Assembly: GCA_027596945.1 (NCBI GenBank)
Contig: JADGJH010001204.1
Coordinates: forward strand, 1 to 11,333
Length of the DNA: 11,333 nucleotides
Source of the DNA: Physocladia obscura
Taxonomy: Eukaryota > Chytridiomycota > Chytridiomycetes > Chytridiales > Chytriomycetaceae
Reading direction: 5' to 3'
Positions 1 to 8,486 of the stretch are shown piece after piece (position 1 is the first letter of the stretch; each line of letters opens with the position of its first letter). A program made the position numbers and the translations under genes. The notes under the pieces were generated by a model that ran no database searches, was not told the DNA's origin, and worked only from the letters and a program-made list of their open reading frames with translations.

Positions 1-102
1 TTTTCTGAAATAGTCATAACAAAACAATAAATATTATTCATCTCTAAAACCCCTTGTTACACACAGCAAATCAACAGCTTCCCAAACAATTGGTATTCAA
101 CA
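1..102 (-). pseudogene. IS630/Tc1-like transposase fragment (repeat copy 1)
   Basis: Read on the minus strand, this stretch gives a short peptide ending in a V-T-R-G-F-R-D-E pattern. That resembles the end of the helix-turn-helix region of IS630/Tc1-like transposases (a T-I-x-R-x-L ... L-T-R-K type motif). The same segment is present at 7543-7617, where it lies inside a longer relic of that transposase. About 64 of 75 aligned bases agree, and copy 1 has 27 extra bases (63-89), which is nine codons. A length difference divisible by three supports a coding ancestry on the minus strand. The frame is closed by a stop soon afterwards. The repeat is what I see; the family call is an inference from short motifs. 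Confidence 0.5.
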
Positions 103-1520
103 TAGAATATCAACCAAGGCTGCCAGAGGAATCTACAAACAAGTGGGAAAACACCCAGATCACAAATACAGAACACAAGCCATGTCCCATCACCCAATAA
201 CACATCCAGATTTCATCAATTTGGTGACAAGATACTATACAAAAAAATACGGTGATGCTGAGTGGACAGCCATCAAGTGGTTTGAGGGTTTCCAGCACCA
301 GCACAAAAAAGTGATTAGCAACAAACACCTGAAAGCTATGTCAGAGGTATGTACCAATCCAACTACTTTTAGAGAGATCAAAGCATGGGTGGTCGGGTTT
401 CAGTCGTGGATTGTTGCGCAAGGCTACAGTTTAAAAAACATTATCAATGTTGATGACATGCGCATCAAATTACAAAACAACAACTCACAGTCAAAAGGAA
501 TTGTCACTCATTCCATTGAGCATCCAAACGAGCTTTGCGGAGAGAGGGGTCTGTTTGCAAGTTTTATTCCGTTCGTAACAGCTAGTGGCGAGAGAGTGAT
601 AGATGTTTTTGTTATACTGCTGAAGTATGGTAACATACTCTTATCTCATGAAGAAACGAGATTGTACTGAGACAACATCACCACAACCTTCTTTGTGTAC
701 AGTGAAACTGACTTCTTGACGGCGACCCAGTGGAAGCCCATTTTGGAAGAGTTAATGCTGATTTGGTCAAATCTTCACCACAGCCTCCTGTATTAATTTG
801 TGATAATCTTGGCATGCACAAAACTTTGGATGTCTTACCTTGTGTTCTGAGCTCGGTATTAAAGGCTTCTTCCTACCACCAAACACAACACATTTCTTAC
901 AGCCCCTGGATTCGTTGATATTCAGCAATATGAAGAACAAGATATGTCAACTTTACCAGCAAAGGCGCAGCTTCTTGACAGATTCCCTTGCAAAGCTTGG
1001 TGAGGAACTTATCTTGATTGCTCTAGAAGCTCGATCGTGCCTTTCAGCCAAGATTATATCGTCTTTTCAGCGCACAGGAATCTATCAAAAAATTGTTAAT
1101 GCAGCAGCAATGGCCAACATCAATGCTGTATCACCTCAAGCACAAACAGCTGGAGACACTGCAAGGTCAATTCTAGACGTATTCATAAGCTCGAGTATTG
1201 GATCATCTGTCCAAAAAGTATCAGTGAGAGCAGATAAGGTAATGAAAACCGATCAAACTTACACCTTCGAAGGAGTTCGATTGGTGCAACAAAATGCCTT
1301 GGATGAAAAGAAAGCAAAGTCAGAGGCAATCGCTACAAAAAAATAATTACGCTCTCAGGCAAAATCGATCGTGAGAAAGCACGTTTGGTCGAAAAAATCA
1401 AACAGCTCGAAATGGTTCATTTGCTCAGTTTGCGAAGATTTCAGACTATGTCCTCGCTGCAAAACTCATAATAAAGATCAACTGAATGTGCGCAATCAAA
1501 GTTGCAAGGAAAGTCGTTGA
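103..1520 (+). pseudogene. Degenerate pogo/Tigger-like DDE_1 transposase
   Basis: This is a relic of a CENP-B/jerky/pogo-type transposase, which cuts and pastes its own element at TA targets. The frame open from about 20 to a TGA at 668-670 carries an N-terminal DNA-binding region (W-F-E-G-F-Q-H-Q-H near 283-306) and the first catalytic Asp in N-V-D-D (446-457). The same frame continues past the TGA through a Y-S-E-T-D-F block (698-715). A shift near 785-800 leads to I-C-D-N-L-G-M-H, with the second Asp at 802-804. Another shift near 838 leads to L-P-P-N-T-T-H and Q-P-L-D, with the third Asp at 909-911. That frame ends at TAA 1344-1346. Beyond it are a charged helical stretch in another frame and a C-x2-C-x5-C-x2-C cluster ending at TGA 1518-1520. 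At least one in-frame stop and several frameshifts make it non-autonomous. No terminal inverted repeat is visible, and the left end may be truncated at the junction with the 1-102 repeat. Confidence 0.8.
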
Positions 1521-1699
1521 TATCAGTTTATTACCCCCCTCTCATAGCTTGGAAGAATCCATCCTTTCTGATGTCGTTAAATCAAATAAAAACCTATCTT
1601 TTTGTTTATTTTCAACTCTCATATACATGTTGTTGAGTTTTAATAAGGTTGGGAAGACATTTATTTGTTGGTCGGATTTCACTCTCACAAAGAATTTTC
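1521..1699 (+). promoter_or_regulatory. Upstream region of the ABC transporter gene
   Basis: This T-rich stretch of about 180 bp lies between the transposase relic and the first ATG of the ABC gene. It must hold most of the core promoter and the 5' UTR unless the promoter reaches into the relic. I see no firm TATA box; AT-rich runs lie around 1617-1645. An ATG at 1627 opens a 45-codon frame ending at 1761. It overlaps both candidate ABC start codons in another frame, so transcription starting upstream of 1627 would produce an overlapping upstream ORF. Confidence 0.3.
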
Positions 1700-4600
1700 A
1701 TGAATTGTCTTCTTTCCTCAAATCATCCAAATTCCATGAAAAACACAAAACGATTAATTAGTCGAATATTTCACGAAGCAGGCCCAATCAATGTGTTTCT
1801 TGGAACTGTAATAGCTGTGAGCGAAGCAGGACTTCAACCAGTCCGTAATGTTTTGTTAGGGCAGCTTATCGATAACTTAACTTCAAGTTCCGAAAAACCT
1901 GTGGAGCTATTGGCCAAGCAGACAGTTATTGCGTGCCTTTCGTGCGCTGCTGCTATATTCACTATCGGTTCAATCTTATCAGTGATTCGCGCCCATTTCG
2001 CTGAGCAAATCTCCTCGCTTCTTCTGCAAAAACTGTTCGAAAGAACCTTAGCATCAACAAGTAAACTGAATGACGTAAACGTTTCTCTCGCTGACATTGC
2101 AAAAATCAAGTCACTTCTCGCCGATAATGTTCTTGCCATCGTTAAATCAGTGATTCTATTTCATGTTGGTTTCGTGATTGCCATTCAAACAAGCGTTCAA
2201 CTTTCATGCACTATTATTATTTCATTTCCCATTGTCGCACTTGTATTATCGCGTATGTGGGTCACTGTGCGAAAAAACGATATTAAAGCACACAATTCGC
2301 TTGAAAAAGCGTCGTTGCTTGCCAAAGAGATTCTTTTTGCGATTGAAACGGTTCTCTCATTCAATATGCAGGGGTATCAGATGTCGCTTTATACAGCGCG
2401 TATTCAGGATTATGTTCGTGTTCAACGAGACAATTCTTTTCATAATGGAATCGGATGGGGGTCTTATCAGGGGATAATGTTTTCTGCGTTTGCCCTCTCG
2501 TTTTGGATGGGTGGACGATTGGTAAGCAGTGGATTGTTGACGCCAGGGGGTGTTTTGATATGTTTTACACAACTTTCTGTTGGAATTACTGCTCTTGGAA
2601 ACATCGGGTCACATTATCAGGCCCTTCAAGAATCTGAATTTTTATTGACTCGCTTACTCGAAGTTTTGGATGTGAGGAATATGCAACAATTTGTGTATTT
2701 TTGCTTGTTATTTTACTAAATAATAAAAATCATAGTCTTCTCGGGACAGTGAAATGAATTCCACGCTGGCTGCAAAAAGCGTTGTACAGCCAGGAAAAAT
2801 TGTCGGGAAAATCGAATTTAAGAATGTTTGTTTCAGCTACCCATCAAACCCAACACACAAAGTTCTGAAAAACTTTAATTTGACGCTACTTCCCGAAACG
2901 TACACGGCGATTGTAGCAGAAAGTGGTGCTGGAAAATCAACAATTTTCGCTTTATTACTGCGATTTCACATTCCCACGTGTGGTAAAATTTTGCTTGACG
3001 GCGTCGACATTCAAGTACTTGACGTTGATTGGTTACGCGCCCAATTTGCAACCGTGCCGCAACAAACGCATTTATTTGAAACAATGACTGTCTATGAGAA
3101 CCTCTTGCTCGGATATCCCGACGATAATGCCGGTGAAATTAAAATAGATATTGTTTGGGATGCATTAAAAATGGCATACGCTGATTCGATTGTTGAAAAA
3201 CTGCCGAATGGCTTATGGACTGCTGTTGGTGGTGCAGGTGGCAATGGTTCTGGGTTTAGTGGAGGGCAAAAGCAAAGACTTGGAATAGCACGAGCTTTTA
3301 TTTGCGGTAAAGCGAAAAAACTATTACTTTTAGACGAACCAACTAGGTAACTGTGTTTTTCTATTTTTCACCGTCAAGTATTTTTCAAATAGCAATTACA
3401 ATTTTATAGCGCATTGGATGCTGAATCGGAACGAAAAGTTCAGAATGGATTGTCAATCTTCACCGATAAAAAAACTACCCTCCTCATCACTCACCGCGTT
3501 CAAATTTTGCAGCAAAATGTGACAAGAATCGTTGTTCTCAGTAATGGAAGCGTCGTGGAAGATGGAACCCATGATGAATTGTACAATCAGAAAAACAGCA
3601 AATACCGCGAATTGTTTGAAGATTACCGTATTGATGATAAAGCGTCTAAATTTGATGATCAAAAAACTGTTGAAATGGCAAATGGAAAAGTAAACAGTGG
3701 CGATATAATCGCAAAAAAAATTGTTTTTGATCGAGATTGTCTGTCCCCCCCTCGTCCAATCGACTGGAAGATACTATGGCGCTTTGCTCAACCCTACAAA
3801 GGAATAGTTTTGATGGGTATTTTCGGGTCTCTGCTGGAAGGACTGGTTTGCTCTCCAAAAAAAAAAAAAAATAGAATAGTATACTCTGTCTGAACTAATG
3901 AACGAATCTGCAGATATTTCCAGCGGAAGGATATCTGATATCATCAGTTGTAACTTCCTACAATCTCCCTCCAGAAATTCAACCGCAACAAACACTCAAA
4001 TATACCTTTGGTCTCGTTGCATTGGCAATCTTTGCATTTATATGCTGCTGTTTAACTGGAATTGGAAATGGCTACTCGCAAGCTTTAATGATTGGAGATT
4101 TGCGCATCAAAATACTTTCGGAAATCGTGCAACAAAACGATCTTGACTTTTTTGATGCACCAAATCATTCTGTTTCACATCTTGAAAATATTTTACTCGA
4201 TTCAGTGAAATTCTTAGAACCTTTCCCTGGAAATTTTGTATCAAGTGTTGGGAAAGCAATTGTGAACTTGACGGTTGGATTAGCTGTTGCGTTGTGGTAT
4301 TCACCGAAACTTACGGCATCTGCTTTCGTTTGTGGGCCGCTTGTTTTCGGGCTGGGAAAATTGCAATACAATATCACGTCGTTGTAAGTAACATCGTGTT
4401 TTTTTTGTCGTTTTTGAAAACTCGATTTTTTTTTGAAGGTTTCAGAAGCCATATCTCAAAAGTTTTGAAAACCATACTTTATTTATTTTATCAACTCTGT
4501 CACATACACTCACAATATCAACCTTGAGTGCAGCGCCGAAATTCCAGTCTATCTACAAAAAACTTGAAGCCGATGTCAAAAAAAGGTCAAATCGGTATAT

Positions 4601-5637
4601 ATTCGCTCTGTCTTTATTTGGACAACCATTAAGTGATTCATTGATAATTTTGTTTGCAACTGGTGGAACTTACGCCTGCACAAATCTTATTAAAAGTGGT
4701 GCTGATCGAAACAACGTGGTCATTGCATTGACTACGCTTACTTTAAGTGCAGTAGACGCAATTGGTGTTGTAAATGGAGTTTTCGGCGGAGGTGTTTTAC
4801 AAGAAGCTTCGAGGCGATTTTGGAAAGTTGTTGACATTTTGAAAGAATGCGAATCCACTTTAGAGTTAAATTTGGTTGACACGGCGATGAGTTTCGAAAC
4901 AGATGTCGCTTTACAATTTCGAAATGTCAATTTTGAATATCCAAATAGACGTGAAGTACCCGTTTTGGATAATTATTGCCTAGAAGTGAAGGCTGGAAGT
5001 ATCTTTCTCATGACGGGAAAATCAGGAAGTGGGTGAGTTGATGAATATCGAAGTGTTTTCCAAATTTCTAGCTATATATAACACATATATATATATATGT
5101 AGAAAATCAACAATAATTCAACTTTTGCAAAAACTGAGAAGCCCAAGTTCAGGATCAGTGGAGTTATTTGGCAAAAATATTCGACTTCTAAACGCTACAT
5201 CTCTGAGGCAAAAAGTTGTGGCTGTTACTCAAAACTACCATCTGTTCTCGCAAAGTATTATTGATAATATACGGATAGGTAATGCGAATTTAGGTCAAAC
5301 TGATATTATAACAGCTTGCAAGATCGCGCACGCACACGATTTTATTGAGGCTCTTCCGCAAGGCTATCAAACTATTTATGGAAATAACTGCAATGGCAGC
5401 CGCGCAGGCGACATGTTCATGCTCTCGGAAGGACAAAAGCAAAGATTATGCCTCGCTCGCGCCCTTGCGTTGAATCCACGTGTTCTTTTGCTGGACGAAG
5501 TAACCTCTGGGCTTGATGGGGAAACAGAGTTTGCAGTCGTTCATGCAATCAAAAAATGGGCTGAAGAAGATAGTAGACGTGTAATTATTGTGAGCACACA
5601 TTCTCCGCAAGTTTGGCGCGAAACTAAAGCAGTATAA
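1700..5637 (+). CDS. ABCB-type full ABC transporter (Ste6/MDR-like), six exons
   Basis: Proposed exons are 1700-2671, 2736-3346, 3410-3845, 3914-4383, 4439-5032 and 5103-5637. They total 3618 nt, giving 1205 residues with no internal stop and consistent phases. The layout is TMD1 (six hydrophobic segments, residues about 15-310), NBD1 (about 345-590), TMD2 (about 640-955) and NBD2 (about 985-1205). NBD1 has A-loop Tyr359, Walker A A-E-S-G-A-G-K-S-T (385-393), Q-loop Gln433, signature F-S-G-G-Q (498-502), Walker B Asp524/Glu525 and H-loop His556. NBD2 has Walker A G-K-S-G-S-G-K-S-T (1023-1031), Gln1071, signature L-S-E-G-Q (1135-1139), Asp1159/Glu1160 and His1194. Both catalytic Glu residues are present. 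Family members export lipids, drugs or, in fungal Ste6, a farnesylated mating peptide across a membrane; the substrate here is unknown. The length is slightly below the usual 1250-1300 because the N-terminus is short and NBD2 stops 11 residues after the H-loop. A second in-frame ATG at 1736 is an equally plausible start. Confidence 0.9.
2672..2735 (+). other. ABC gene intron 1 (64 bp, phase 0)
   Basis: The donor is GTGAGG and the acceptor CATAG, with a TACTAAA branch-like site at 2714-2720. Removing it joins the end of TMD1 to the linker before NBD1. A donor at 2693 (GTGTAT, 43 bp) is also in phase and would add seven residues. I prefer 2672 because the donor is better and the length matches the other introns. 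Confidence 0.75.
3347..3409 (+). other. ABC gene intron 2 (63 bp, phase 2)
   Basis: It runs from GTAACT to TATAG. Splicing rebuilds the D-loop after Walker B as D-E-P-T-S-A-L-D, with the Ser codon split AG|C. That exact match to the family motif makes this one of the surest junctions. Reading through gives a stop at 3348-3350. Confidence 0.92.
3846..3913 (+). other. ABC gene intron 3 (68 bp, phase 0)
   Basis: It runs from GTTTGC to CTGCAG, with an AACTAAT branch-like site at 3893-3899. It lies inside the first helix of TMD2 and restores E-G-L-I-F-P-A-E-G. The intron contains a 14-base A run (3857-3870). The GTTTGC donor is not ideal, but it is the only one I found that keeps the frame. Confidence 0.8.
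4384..4438 (+). other. ABC gene intron 4 (55 bp, phase 2)
   Basis: The donor GTAAGT is strong. The acceptor at 4438 (TTTTGAAG) is in phase with the downstream exon, and the joined protein aligns through TMD2 without a large gap. The better-looking acceptor TTTCAG, seven bases further on (4445), puts the message in a frame that stops at 4525-4527. The 4438 site is therefore chosen by frame, not by strength. Confidence 0.65.
5033..5102 (+). other. ABC gene intron 5 (70 bp, phase 2)
   Basis: It runs from GTGAGT to TGTAG and splits the second last Walker A codon of NBD2 as GG|A, restoring G-K-S-G-S-G-K-S-T. The exact Walker A match makes the junction very likely. A run of alternating TA lies at about 5087-5098, just before the acceptor, where a polypyrimidine tract is usual. 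Confidence 0.93.
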
Positions 5638-5642
5638 ATAAA
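5637..5642 (+). terminator. AATAAA polyadenylation-like signal overlapping the ABC stop codon
   Basis: AATAAA begins at the last base of the TAA stop (5635-5637), and A-rich sequence follows at 5640-5720. It would give a very short 3' UTR. The hexamer is frequent by chance in AT-rich DNA, so support comes mainly from its position. Confidence 0.35.
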
Positions 5643-6255
5643 ATATAAAACACTATTGGTGTTCCATTTGACTCTAAAAAAATTTAAAAAATCAAAAAAT
5701 CAAAAAAAATCGGGGAGTGATGTGGACAAACTATAAAACCGGCATTGTTGTGAATGAATTTGAACCTTTTTTAGAACAAAAACATCATAAATAAATGTTT
5801 CGTGATATAATTATTTATGTAACAGTTATAAATCTGTCAAGAAACGAAAATCCAAGAGTGCAGAGTCAGTTCAGTCACAAGACCCATCGGAACAAGATCG
5901 GACTTGTGCTTCACTTTGAAATTGTAGATTCAATTTGTCAGTAAGAAATTGGAAAAACAACCACAATTTGGAAAAATAATTTTAGCTTTAAATTTAGCTT
6001 TTTTGGTGTCCTAAGCTTGCAAGCTGCAATTTTAGAACTAAAAAACTAATGAACAGTGAAGTTTCTATTTGAATTCACTCAGTCATATTGGAATTGATTT
6101 GCTTAATTACTGGAAAGTTGGCAAACCCTATCTTGTAGCAAAATAAGTTGATGGAAACAAGATTGAAAAGGCAGTTCAGTAAAACAATTCCTCAGCTATT
6201 GCATGACCTCATTTATTAACACTCTGAATAAGTATGAGCTCTGAAATTATGCTTA

Positions 6256-6302
6256 TTCTAAATTTTGATTTTTTTCTTCATAATTTTCTAAATTTTGATT
6301 TT
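6256..6302 (+). repeat. Short tandem duplication, 30-bp period
   Basis: The 17-base unit TTCTAAATTTTGATTTT occurs at 6256-6272 and again at 6286-6302, a period of 30 bp. It looks like replication slippage or a local duplication, and no function is evident. Confidence 0.7.
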
Positions 6303-7027
6303 GTGATGCTTTTCAAATTAGCTAATTATTTCTGTTAAAATTGTGCATGCAAAAATACTGCAAGTATGTTATTTTGCCTATATTTTATTATTTTTGAATG
6401 TCTGGAATGCATGGTTGGCAATTTCATTTGCCTTGGCAAAATTTTCTCTGGTTAAGCTAAATGAGAAAAGTACAAATTGACAAAGAAATTTTCTTACTGA
6501 TAAAAAATTCAGAGAATATGTCAAAAGTACTGTGTTCTCAAACTTTGGACCCAAATGTACCCAATCTTTTTTGAGGGCTATGTGGCAGAACTGGTTTCCT
6601 ATTGGAATCTCAATTCTGACTCTTGTCATTTGTGGATGTATTCATTTTTTTCTTCCAAATTTACTAGCCTCTAATGTTTTGGCTTTATGTATCTGAATTC
6701 TCATATATTGCAAAAAGATGATCAATCAATGAGTTAGGACATCTGTTAAAATTCCATGACCAGTGGCAACAGTCTGGAATAATTCACAGCCAAATATAAT
6801 TAGTCCATTAATTTTCTGTGCACAATAATTATAAATTGAAACACAAAGCTTTCATTAAAGATTTGGAATTCAAGTTCTAATCATAACTTAGATGCCCTAA
6901 CAACTGAAAGAGGCCATCTACAGTGATCATCACACTGAAATAATGTGTAAAGATAACAAAGTACACAAGAAACATCATACACAATATTTTTGCATGTTTT
7001 TCAGCTGCCTTATTAAACAGCATTTTC

Positions 7028-7120
7028 TTTATCATTGAGTAACACATAGTGACTCTTGTTATGCATACATGAGATCTCAGTTTGTGTAGATAACAAGAGT
7101 AACATTGTAATGATAAAAAA
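7028..7120. repeat. Imperfect inverted repeat with a perfect 11-bp core
   Basis: ACTCTTGTTAT at 7052-7062 is exactly complementary to ATAACAAGAGT at 7090-7100, with 27 bases between them. The similarity continues outward with gaps: TTATCATT near 7030-7037 pairs with AATGATAA near 7109-7116. The arms together cover about 30-35 bases each. This could be a remnant of a small inverted-repeat element or a transcribed hairpin. Confidence 0.6.
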
Positions 7121-7217
7121 GATGAATAAAGTTGTACTTTTGGCCAAAGAAACTATTGGTACAACAGCTCAGGCTGCTGTAGTGGTACTCAGTGCAATGT
7201 GCCACAATGAGCTGTAA
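7110..7217 (+). other. Short ORF of 35 codons, unknown
   Basis: An ATG at 7110 opens a frame ending at TAA 7215-7217. The peptide is rich in Ala, Val and Thr in its second half, which is unusual for random AT-rich DNA. I recognise no family. It could be a decayed exon or chance. Confidence 0.12.
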
Positions 7218-7234
7218 AGATAGAAATATTTTTA

Positions 7235-7519
7235 TTACTCATTCACAATTAATGCTAGGAGATGCTGAAAGCCTAGAAATGGCTCTGAATTACTTGTATG
7301 TACTTTTGACAACGTGTTGTATGTTTCACAAGTGATGGATTGATAGGCAAGTTTTTCTAAGTCTCTAACTTTGAAAATTTGCATGAAAACATGGAAAAAT
7401 TGGTACCACTTACCAGGATCTTGATTAAAGGCACTGCTGGTATCACTAAGAGTGAAAAAATAGAGCATTTTCCACTTAGCTAAGATACCAGGTGACCAAT
7501 CAAGCCAAGGTGTCACCAA
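7235..7519 (-). other. Uncharacterised minus-strand ORF (94 codons)
   Basis: This open frame has a mixed, not low-complexity composition (Trp-rich start, several Phe and Lys). That makes it slightly better than background, but I recognise no domain. It lies immediately beyond the IS630-like relic on the same strand, so it could be a decayed downstream part of that element. No catalytic motif is visible to support this. Confidence 0.15.
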
Positions 7520-7542
7520 GACACTGGAAAACTGTTTGTTTC

Positions 7543-7617
7543 TTTTCTGAAATAGTCACAACAAATCAATAAAATTATATTATCTCTAAAATTCCTTGTT
7601 ATACTTGGTATTCAACA
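7543..7617 (+). repeat. Repeat copy 2 (direct repeat of 1-102)
   Basis: Bases 7543-7604 match 1-62 without gaps, with about 11 differences. Bases 7605-7617 match 90-102 exactly, and 27 bases present in copy 1 (63-89) are absent here. Identity is about 85 percent. Similarity stops at 102/7617. Both copies read as transposase fragments on the minus strand. Confidence 0.8.
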
Positions 7618-7918
7618 AATAAACAAGACCATGATTGAGAATCCAGGATACTGCTGCACATACTTTCGTTGACCTCATCTAGAAATAAAAGCGGCTGCTC
7701 TTTGACAAAATCAACAAGCCATTGGCATTTGCTAGCCCATGCTTTTGGTAAACTGAGTCTTGCTTAGTTGAGTTGAATCTGCCATTGGCCTCATACTGCT
7801 GTATCCAAGTTGTGATTATCAACTTGGATTTGCCAAAAATTTGAGCAAGCTGGGACCTTTTCATCCCCTGAAAGTAGTGTGCATATAAACAATACATATG
7901 GACTGCAGGAATTGTGTG
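7543..7918 (-). pseudogene. IS630/Tc1-like transposase relic, N-terminal half
   Basis: Read from 7918 downward, the minus strand gives a helix-turn-helix pattern of bacterial IS630 and eukaryotic Tc1/mariner-like transposases: Y-F-Q-G-M-K-R-S-Q-L-A-Q-I-F-G-K-S, then a second helix ending W-I-Q-Q-Y-E-A-N-G (7792-7875). In another frame (about 7675-7725) follows V-D-F-V-K-E-Q-P-L-L-F-L-D-E-V, a hallmark of the linker before the second winged-helix motif. In yet another frame comes Y-V-Q-Q-Y-P-G-F-S-I, a stop, and T-R-N-F-R-D (about 7580-7665). So at least two frameshifts and one stop have accumulated. The catalytic DDE half is absent or unrecognisable. It lies directly upstream of, and opposite to, the sugar-transporter relic. 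Confidence 0.7.
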
Positions 7919-8486
7919 CTATGTAACACAGCATGTCTGATTTCCAGTGGCTCAAGAATGCAACTGCAGATGGTTTTTTGATTCAACTTTTTTGTCCCCA
8001 AAAATCCAATTTTGGGCAAAACTCACAATATTATGATAAGTATTTTGAAATTAATTTGCAGATTGAGTTCCTTCACAGACAAGATTAGACCAAAAGATCC
8101 AACTTCTCTTGCAACTTTTGATTCACTTTCTAACTATGCTAGTATGATGGCTGCCACCTTTATACTTTTTGTTATGACTAAAAAGGCTTCAAATTTCCAT
8201 TCCTGATTGGGAATATTATTGCTTTCATTGGTTCTGCAATAAGCATGTTTGGCTCTTTGAACCCCACCAACAATACAGCTGCCAATTTTTATTACTTTGG
8301 TCACTTTATTGCTGTGCTTGGTATCTATGGTTGTTCATGGATGGGGAAATAATTTTTTTCACTCACAATATGTTAATATATGTATTTTTACCATTTAGTA
8401 TGCAAATGAATTGGCTTACCCAGTTCATCACGCCTCTTTTGGAGGTTTTTTTGAAATTGCATGGTACATTGGCAGTTTCATTGATG

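Larger units (their letters stand above)
5643..7234. other. AT-rich, CpG-free stretch without a recognisable gene
   Basis: I see no conserved protein on either strand. It holds an A-rich tract (5675-5710), a short tandem duplication at 6256-6302, an imperfect inverted repeat at 7028-7120, and a 35-codon frame at 7110-7217. The minus-strand frame at 6378-6629 (83 codons) resembles nothing I know. From 5901 to 7312 there is no CG dinucleotide. Confidence 0.7.

Noticed and set aside
1834..2572. Antisense and shifted frames within the ABC exon 1.
   Set aside because: They are shadows of the conserved transmembrane coding frame, with no motifs of their own.
2754..3350. Treating the NBD1 and NBD2 parts as separate bacterial-style genes.
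   Set aside because: Each break coincides with GT-AG boundaries, and removing them restores D-loop and Walker A motifs exactly. This is one spliced eukaryotic gene.
6378..6629. Minus-strand frame of 83 codons in the AT-rich stretch.
   Set aside because: No recognisable motif, and length within chance for this much sequence. No intron or promoter evidence.
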